Made by a program: the position numbers and the translations under genes
In this document: positions 56,057-64,000 of the stretch, piece after piece
Numbering within the stretch: the stretch's first letter is position 1
How the letters are laid out: the number at the start of each line of letters is the position of its first letter
Origin: Arachis hypogaea
Lineage: Eukaryota; Streptophyta; Magnoliopsida; Fabales; Fabaceae
Direction of reading: 5' to 3'
DNA length: 64,000 nucleotides
NCBI RefSeq assembly: GCF_003086295.3
Contig: NW_027255454.1
Coordinates: forward strand, 62,001 to 126,000
The notes under the pieces: model-generated
Seen by the model: only the letters and a program-made list of their open reading frames with translations
The model's database searches: none
What the model was told of the DNA's origin: nothing

Positions 56057-59000
56057 CGTAATTGCCTCATCTTCGGCAGCTTCCTCCGGTTTTTTTTTTT
56101 TCGTTGTGCTATCCCGAGGAGGACACCTAAAGGCGAGCTGTAATGGCCTCATCTTCGGCATGCTCCTCCGGTTTTTTTTTTTTTTTTTTACGTTGTGCTG
56201 ACCCTCGTTGTTTAATTGACGCTATCCCGAGGAGGACACCTAAAGGTGAGCCGTAATGGCCTCATCTTCGGCAGGCTCCTCCGATTTTTTTTTACGTTGT
56301 GCTAACCCTGGTTCTTTAAATGACGCTATCCCGAGGAGGACACCTAAAGGCGAGCCGTAATGGCCTCATCTTTGGCAAGCTCCTCCGATTTTTTTCTCAC
56401 AGTTTTTTCAAGGTTTTTTCTCGATTTTTTTTTACGTTGTACTGACCCTCGTTCTTTAAATGATGCTATCCCGAGGAGGACACCTAAAGGCGAGCTGTAA
56501 TTGCCTCATCATCGGCAGGTTCCTCCGATTTTTTTTTTGTTGTGCTATCCCGAGGAGGACACCTAAAGGCGAGCCGTAACGGCCTCATATTCGGCAGGCT
56601 CCTCTGTTTTTTTTTTTTTTTACGTTGTGCTGACCCTCGTTCTTTAATTGACGCTATCCCGAGGAGGACACCTATAGGTGAGCCGTAATAGCCTCATCTT
56701 CGGCAGGCTCCTCCGATTTTTTTTTTTACGTTGTGCTGAAACTCGTTGTTTAATTGACGCTATCCCGAGGAGGACACCTAAAGGTGAGCCGTAATGGCCT
56801 CATCTTCGGCAGGCTCCTCCGATTTTTTTTTACGTTGTGCTGACCCTGGTTCTTTAAATGACGCTATCCCGAGGAGGACACCTAAAGGCGAGCCGTAATG
56901 GCCTCATCTTTGGCAAGCTCCTCCGATTTTTTTCTCACAGTTTTTTCAAGGTTTTTTCTCGATTTTTTTTTTACGTTGTACTGACCCTCGTTCTTTAAAT
57001 GATGCTATCCCGAGGAGGACACCTAAAGGCGAGCTGTAATTGCCTCATCATCGGCAGGTTCCTCCGATTTTTTTTTTGTTGTGCTATCCCGAGGAGGACA
57101 CCTAAAGGCGAGCCGTAACGGCCTCATATTCGGCAGGCTCCTCTGTTTTTTTTTTTTTTACGTTGTGCTGACCCTCGTTGTTTAATTGACGCTATCCCGA
57201 GGAGGAAACCTAAGGGCGAGCCGTAATTGCCTCATCTTCGGCAGCTTCCTCCGGTTTTTTTTTTTTCGTTGTGCTATCCCGAGGAGGACACCTAAAGGCG
57301 AGCTGTAATGGCCTCATCTTCGGCATGCTCCTCCGGTTTTTTTTTTTTTTTTTTACGTTGTGCTGACCCTCGTTCTTTAAATGACGCTATCCCGAGGAGG
57401 ACACCTAAAGGCGAGCCGTAATGGCCTCATCTTCGGCAAGCTCCTCCGGTTTTTTTCACAGTTTTTTCCGGTTTCTTTTTTTTTTTACCTTGTGCTGAAC
57501 CTGGTTCTTTTAAAGACGCTATCCCGAGGAGGACACCTAAAGGCGAGCAGTAATGGCTTCATCTTTGGCAAGCTCCTCCGATTTTTTTCTCACAGTTTTT
57601 TCTAGGTTTTTTCTCGGTTTTTTTTTTTACGTTGTTCTGACCCTCGTTCTTTAAATGACGCTATCCCGAGGAGGACACCTAAAGGTGAGCCGTAATGGCC
57701 TCATCTTCGGCAGGCTCCTCCGATTTTTTTTTACGTTGTGCTGACCCTCGTTCTTTAAATGACGCTATCCCGAGGAGGACACCTAAAGGCGAGCCGTAAT
57801 GGCCTCATCTTTGGCAAGCTCCTCCGGTTTTTTCACAGTTTTTTTTCTTTTTTTTTTTTACGTTGTGCTGACCCTCGTTCTTTAATTGACGCTATCCCGA
57901 GGAGGACACCTATAGGTGAGCCGTAGTGGCCTCATCTTCGGCAGACTCCTCCGATTTTTTTTTTACGTTGTGCTGACCCTCGTTCTTTAAATGACGCAAT
58001 CCCGAGGAGGACACCTAAAGGCGAGCCATAATGGCCTCATCTTTGGCAAGCTCCTCCGGTTTTTTTCACAGTTTTTTTCCCGTTTTTTTTTTTGTTGTGC
58101 TGAACCTGGTTCTTTAAATGACGCTATCCCGAGGAGGACACCTAAAGGCGAGCCGTAATGGCCTCATCTTTGGCAAGCTCCTCCGATTTTTTTCACACAG
58201 TTTTTTCTAGGTTTTCTCTCGGGTTTTTTTTTTTACGTTGTACTGACCCTCGTTCTTTAAATGACGCTATCCCGAGGAGGACACCTAAAGGCGAGCTGTA
58301 ATTGCCTCATCTTCGGCAGGTTTCTCCGATTTTTTTTTTGTTGTGCTACCCCGAGGAGGACACCTAAAGGCTAGCCGTAACGGCCTCATCTTCGGCACGC
58401 TCCTCTGTTTTTTTTTTACGTTGTGCTGACACTCGTTCTTTAATTGACGCTATCCCGAGGAGGACACCTATAGGTGAGCCGTAATAGCCTCATCTTCGGC
58501 AGGCTCCTCCGATTTTTTTTTTTTACGTTGTGCTGACCCTTGTTCTTTAAATGACGCTATCCCGAGGAGGACACCTAAAGGCGAGCCGTAATGGCCTCAT
58601 CTTCGGCAGGCTCTTCCGGTTTTTTTTTTTTTTTTTTACGTTGTGCTGACCCTCGTTCTTTAAATGACGCTATCCCGAGGAGGACGCCTAAAGGCGAGCC
58701 ATAATGGCCTCATCTTTGGCAAGCTCCTCCGGTTTTTTCACAGTTTTTTTCCCGTTTTTTTTTTCGTTGTGCTGAACCTGGTTCTTTAAATGACGCTATC
58801 CCGAGGAGGACACCTAAAGGCGAGCCGTAATGGCCTCATCTTTGGCAAGCTCCTCCGATTTTTTTCTCACAGTTTTTTCTAGGTTTTTTCTCGGTTTTTT
58901 TTTTTACGTTGTACTGACCCTCGTTCTTTAAATGACGCTATCCCGAGGAGGACACCTAAAGGCGAGCTGTAATTGCCTCATCTTCGGCAGGTTCCTCCGA

Positions 59001-62000
59001 TTTTTTTTTGTTGTGCTACCCCGAGGAGGACACCTAAAGGCTAGCCGTAACGGCCTCATCTTCGGCACGCTCCTCTGTTTTTTTTTTACGTTGTGCTGAC
59101 CCTCGTTCTTTAATTTACGCTATCCCGAGGAGGACACCTATAGGTGAGCCGTAATAGCCTCATCTTCGGCAGGCTCCTCCGATTTTTTTTTTTTTACGTT
59201 GTGCTGACCCTTGTTCTTTAAATGACGCTATCCCGAGGAGGACACCTAAAGGCGAGCCGTAATGGCCTCATCTTCGGCAGGCTCTTCCGGTTTTTTTTTT
59301 TTTTTTTTTTTTACGTTGTGCTGACCCTCGTTCTTTAAATGACGCTATCCCGAGGAGGACACCTAAAGGCGAGCCGTAATGGCCTCATCTTTGGCAAGCT
59401 CCTCCGATTTTTTTCTCACAGTTTTTTCTAGGTTTTTTCTCGGTTTTTTTTTTTACGTTGTACTGACCCTCGTTCTTTAAATGACGCTATCCCGAGGAGG
59501 ACACCTAAAGGCGAGCTGTAATTGCCTCATCTTCGGCAGGTTCCTCCGATTTTTTTTTTGTTGTGCTACCCCGAGGAGGACACCTAAAGGCTAGCCGTAA
59601 CGGCCTCATCTTCGGCAGGCTCCTCCGATTTTTTTTTTTACGTTGTGCTGACCCTTGTTCTTTAAATGACGCTATCCCGAGGAGGACACCTGTAGGTGAG
59701 CCGTAATAGCCTCATCTTCGGCAGGCTCCTCCGATTTTTTTTTTTACGTTGTGCTGACCCTTGTTCTTTAAATGACGCTATCCCGAGGAGGACACCTAAA
59801 GGCGAGCCGTAATGGCCTCATCTTCGGCAGGCTCTTCCGGTTTTTTTTTTTTTTTTTTTTTTACGTTGTGTTGACCCTCGTTCTTTAAATGACGCTATCC
59901 CGAGGAGGACACCTAAAGGCGAGCCGTAATGGCCTCATCTTTGGCAAGCTCCTCCGATTTTTTTCTCACAGTTTTTTCTAGGTTTTTCTCGGTTTTTTTT
60001 TTTACGTTGTACTGACCCTCGTTCTTTAAATGACGCTATCCCGAGGAGGACACCTAAAGGTGAGCCGTAATGGCCTCATCTTCGGCAGGCTCCTCCGATT
60101 TTTTTTTACGTTGTGCTGACCCTCGTTATTTAAATGACGCTATCCCGAGGAGGACACCTAAAGGCGAGCCGTAATGGACTCATCTTTGGCAAGCTCCTCC
60201 GGTTTTTTCACAGTTTTATTTTCTTTTTTTTTTTACGTTGTGCTGACCCTCGTTCTTTAATTGACGCTATCCCGAGGAGGACACCTATAGGTGAGCCGTA
60301 TTGGCCTCATCTTCGGCAGACTCCTCCGATTTTTTTTTTTTACGTTGTGCTGACCCTCGTTCTTTAAATGACGCTATCCCGAGGAGGACACCTAAAGGCG
60401 AGCCATAATAGCCTCATCTTTGGCAAGCTCCTCCGGTTTTTTTCACAGTTTTTTTCCCGTTTTTTTTTTTTCGTTGTGCTGAACCTGGTTCTTTAAATGA
60501 CGCTATCCCGAGGAGGACACCTAAAGGCGAGCCGTAATGGCCTCATCTTTGGCAAGCTCCTCCGATTTTTTTCTCACAGTTTTTTCTAGGTTTTTTCTCG
60601 GTTTTTTTTTTTACGTTGTACTGACCCTCGTTCTTTAAATGACGCTATCCCGAGGAGGACACCTAAAGGCGAGCTGTAATTGCCTCATCTTCGGCAGGTT
60701 CCTCCGATTTTTTTTTTGTTGTGCTACCCCGAGGAGGACACCTAAAGGCTAGCCGTAACGGCCTCATCTTCGGCACGCTCCTCTGTTTTTTTTTTTACGT
60801 TGTGCTGACCCTCGTTCTTTAATTGACGCTATCCCGAGGAGGACATCTATAGGTGAGCCGTAATAGCCTCATCTTCGGCAGGCTCCTCCGATTATTTTTT
60901 TTACGTTGTGCTGACCCTTGTTCTTTAAATGACGCTATCCCGAGGAGGACACCTAAAGGCGAGCCGTAATGGCCTCATCTTCGGCAGGCTCTTCCGGTTT
61001 TTTTTTTTTTTTTTACGTTGTGCTGACCCTCGTTCTTTAAATGACGCTATCCCGAGGAGGACGCCTAAAGGCGAGCCATAATGGCCTCATCTTTGGCAAG
61101 CTCCTCCGGTTTTTTTCACATTTTTTCCCGTTTTTTTTTCGTTGTGCTGAACCTGGTTCTTTAAATGACGCTATCCCGAGGAGGACACCTAAAGGCGAGC
61201 CGTAATGGCCTCATCTTCGGCAGGCTCTTCCGATTTTTTTTTTTTTTTTTTACGTTGTGCTGACCCTCGTTCTTTAAATGACGCTATCCCGAGGAGGACG
61301 CCAAAAGGCGAGCCATAATGGCCTCATCTTTGGCAAGCTCCCTTCGGTTTTTTTCACAGTTTTTTTCCCGTTTTTTTTTTTCGTTGTGCTGAACCTGGTT
61401 CTTTAAATGACGCTATCCCGAGGAGGACACCTAAAGGCGAGCCGTAATGGCCTCATCTTTGGCAAGCTCCTCCGATTTTTTTCTCACAGTTTTTTCTAGG
61501 TTTTTTCTCGGTTTTTTTTTTTACGTTGTACTGACCCTCGTTCTTTAAATGACGCTATCCCGAGGAGGACACATAAAGGCGAGCTGTAATTGCCTCATCT
61601 TCGGCAGGTTCCTCCGATTTTTTTTTTGTTGTGCTACCCCGAGGAGGACACCTAAAGGCTAGCCGTAATGGCCTCATCTTCGGCACGCTCCTCTATTTTT
61701 TTTTTTTACGTTGTGCTGACCCTCGTTCTTTAATTGACGCTATCCCGAGGAGGACACCTATAGGTGAGCCGTAATAGCCTCATCTTCGGCAGGCTCCTCC
61801 GATTTTTTTTTTTACGTTGTGTTGACCCTTGTTCTTTAAATGACGCTATCCCGAGGAGGACACCTAAAGGCGAGCCGTAATGGCCTCATCTTCGGCAGGC
61901 TCTTCCGTTTTTTTTTTTTTTTTTTTACGTTGTGCTGACCCTCGTTCTTTAAATGACGCTATTCCGAGGAGGACGCCTAAAGGCGAGCCATAATGGCCTC

Positions 62001-64000
62001 ATCTTTGGCAAGCTCCTCCGGTTTTTTTCACAGTTTTTTTCCCGTTTTTTTTTTCGTTGTGCTGAACCTGGTTCTTTAAATGACGCTATCCCGAGGAGGA
62101 CACCTAAAGGCGAGCCGTAATGGCCTCATCTTCGGCAGGCTCTTCCGTTTTTTTTTTTTTTTTTTTTACGTTGTGCTGACCCTCGTTCTTTAAATGACGC
62201 TATCCCGAGGAGGACGCCTAAAGGCGAGCCATAATGGCCTCATCTTTGGCAAGCTCCTCCGGTTTTTTTCACAGTTTTTTTCCCGTTTTTTTTCGTTGTG
62301 CTGAACCTGGTTCTTTAAATGACGCTATCCCGAGGAGGACACCTAAAGGCGAGCCGTAATGGCCTCATCTTTGGCAAGCTCCTCCGATTTTTTTCTCACA
62401 GTTTTTTCTATGTTTTTTCTCGGTTTTTTTTTTTACGTTGTACTGACCCTCGTTCTTTAAATGACGCTATCCCGAGGAGGACACCTAAAGGCGAGCTGTA
62501 ATTGCCTCATCTTCGGCAGGTTCCTCCGATTTTTTTTTTGTTGTGCTACCCCGAGGAGGACACCTAAAGGCTAGCCGTAACGGCCTCATCTTCGGCACGC
62601 TCCTCTGTTTTTTTTTACGTTGTGCTGACCCTCGTTCTTTAATTGACGCTATCCCGAGGAGGACACCTATAGGTGAGCCGTAATAGCCTCATCTTCGGCA
62701 GGCTCCTCCGATTTTTTTTTTTTACGTTGTGCTGACCCTTGTTCTTTAAATGACGCTATCCCAAGGAGGACACCTAAAGGCGAGCCGTAATGGCCTCATC
62801 TTTGGCAAGCTCCTCCGGTTTTTTTCACAGTTTTTTTCCCGGTTTTTTTTTTTTTATTTTTTACGTTGTGCTGACCCTGGTTCTTTAAATGACGCTATCC
62901 CGAGGAGGACACCTAAAGGTGAGCCGTAATGGCCTCATCTTTGGCAAGCTCCTCCGATTTTTTTCTCACAGTTTTTTCTAGGTTTTTTCTCGGTTTTTTT
63001 TTTTTACGTTGTACTGACCCTCGTTCTTTAAATGACGCTATCCCGAGGAGGACACCTAAAGGCGAGCTGTAATTGCCTCATCTTCGGCAGGTTCCTCCGA
63101 TTTTTTTTTGTTGTGCTCTCCCGAGGAGGACACCTAAAGGCTAGCCGTAACGGCCTCATCTTCGGCAGGCTCCTATGTTTTCTTTACGTTGTGCTGACCC
63201 TCGTTCTTTAATTGACGCTATCCCGACGAGGACACCTATAGGTGAGCCGTATTGGCCTCATCTTCGGCACGCTCCTCCGATTTTTTTTTTTACGTTGTGC
63301 TGACCCTCGTTCTTTAAATGACGCTATCCCGAGGAAGACACCTAAAGGCGAGCCATAATGGCCTCATCTTTGGCAAGCTCCTCCGATTTTTTTCACAATT
63401 TTTTCCCTTTTTTTTTTTTAAGTTGTGCTGAACCTAGTTCTTTAAAAGATGCTATCCCAAGGAGGACACCTAAAGGCGAGCCGTAATGGCCTCATCTTTG
63501 GCAAGCTCCTCCGATTTTTTTCTCACAGTTTTTTCTAGGTTTTTTCTCGGTTTTTTTTTTACGTTGTACTGACCCTCGTTCTTTAAATGACGCTATCCCG
63601 AGGAGGACACCTAAAGGCGAGCCGTAATGGCCTCATCTTCGGCAGGCTCTTCCGGTTTTTTTTTTTTTTTTTTTTACGTTGTGCTGACCCTCGTTCTTTA
63701 AATGACGCTATCCCGAGGAGGACGCCTAAAGGCGAGCCATAATGGCCTCATCTTTGGCAAGCTCCTCCGGTTTTTTTCACAGTTTTTTCTCATTTTTTTT
63801 TTCGTTGTGCTGAACCTGGTTCTTTAAATGACGCTATCCCGAGGAGGACACCTAAAGGCGAGCCGTAATGGCCTCATCTTTGGCAAGCTCCTCCGATTTT
63901 TTTTCTCACAGTTTTTTCTATGTTTTTTCTCGGTTTTTTTTTTTACGTTGTACTGACCCTCGTTCTTTAAATGACGCTATCCCGAGGAGGACACCTAAAG

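Larger units (their letters stand above)
49745..64000. repeat. Satellite block S5 (14.3 kb, runs off the window)
   Basis: Uninterrupted satellite of roughly 120 monomers. Variant monomers recur in a fairly regular order: CACAG-tailed, CTCACAG/CTAGG-tailed, GAGCTGTAATTG, short CTAGCCGTAACGG, TATAGGTGAGCCG, TCTTCCGG with a long T tract, GACGCCTAAAGG. The CTAGCCG short variant returns at about 58373, 59041, 59586, 60749, 61659, 62571 and 63140, so the higher-order unit is irregular (0.55-1.2 kb). No gene is present; recurring frames starting MTLSRGGHLKASRNG are monomer readings. Confidence 0.95.

Overview
This window is plant heterochromatin with no host gene that I can support. It looks like a legume genome, most likely peanut (Arachis). 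That call rests on recognition from memory: the LTR ends, the U3 motifs (GGCGTTGAACGCC, ACGCGATCGCGT), and primer-binding sites matching the 3' end of plant tRNA-Asp. About 27 kb (roughly 43%) is one tandem satellite. The rest is LTR retrotransposons, nearly all inserted into that satellite, and almost every coding frame is broken.

Layout. (1) 1-6713: the 3' part of a plus-strand Ty3/gypsy-type element ('element 0'), with a post-pol accessory ORF containing in-frame stops, a long AT-rich 3' region and a truncated 3' LTR. (2) 6714-18595: a left-truncated copy (U1) of a segmental duplication. (3) 18596-35628: the fuller copy (U2). Each copy holds part of element C (minus strand), non-autonomous element A inserted in the gag of C, and a satellite block. 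In U2, element A is complete (19272-28066, target-site duplication TATCT) and has a solo LTR 'B' inserted at its LTR edge (TSD CATCA). (4) 35633-42117: element D (plus strand, TSD GTTGT), with a gag fragment and no pol. (5) 42118-43577 satellite. (6) 43578-45478: solo LTR E (TSD GCTGA). (7) 45479-48006 satellite. (8) 48007-49744: solo LTR F (TSD TTCCT). (9) 49745-64000: uninterrupted satellite with recent internal duplications.

Inferred history: the satellite came first. Element C inserted into it, then A inserted into C. Later a segment of about 17 kb was tandemly duplicated, with the junction preserved at 18595/18596. The left copy was afterwards truncated and joined to element 0. D, E and F entered the satellite separately. 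LTRs of the same A element differ visibly, while the two duplicated 5' LTRs look identical where compared, so the duplication is much younger than the A insertion.

The most interesting pattern is shared across families. Every LTR type here carries a short array of family-specific inverted repeats or palindromes upstream of its TATA box. The sequences differ (element 0, A, B, C and D/E/F) but the architecture is the same. Element 0 repeats this layout internally, ahead of its accessory ORF. A second shared pattern is that the motif abutting the 3' LTR recurs inside the 3' non-coding region in three families. No tRNA, rRNA, CRISPR array or host gene was seen. All statements come from reading by eye; no alignment was run.
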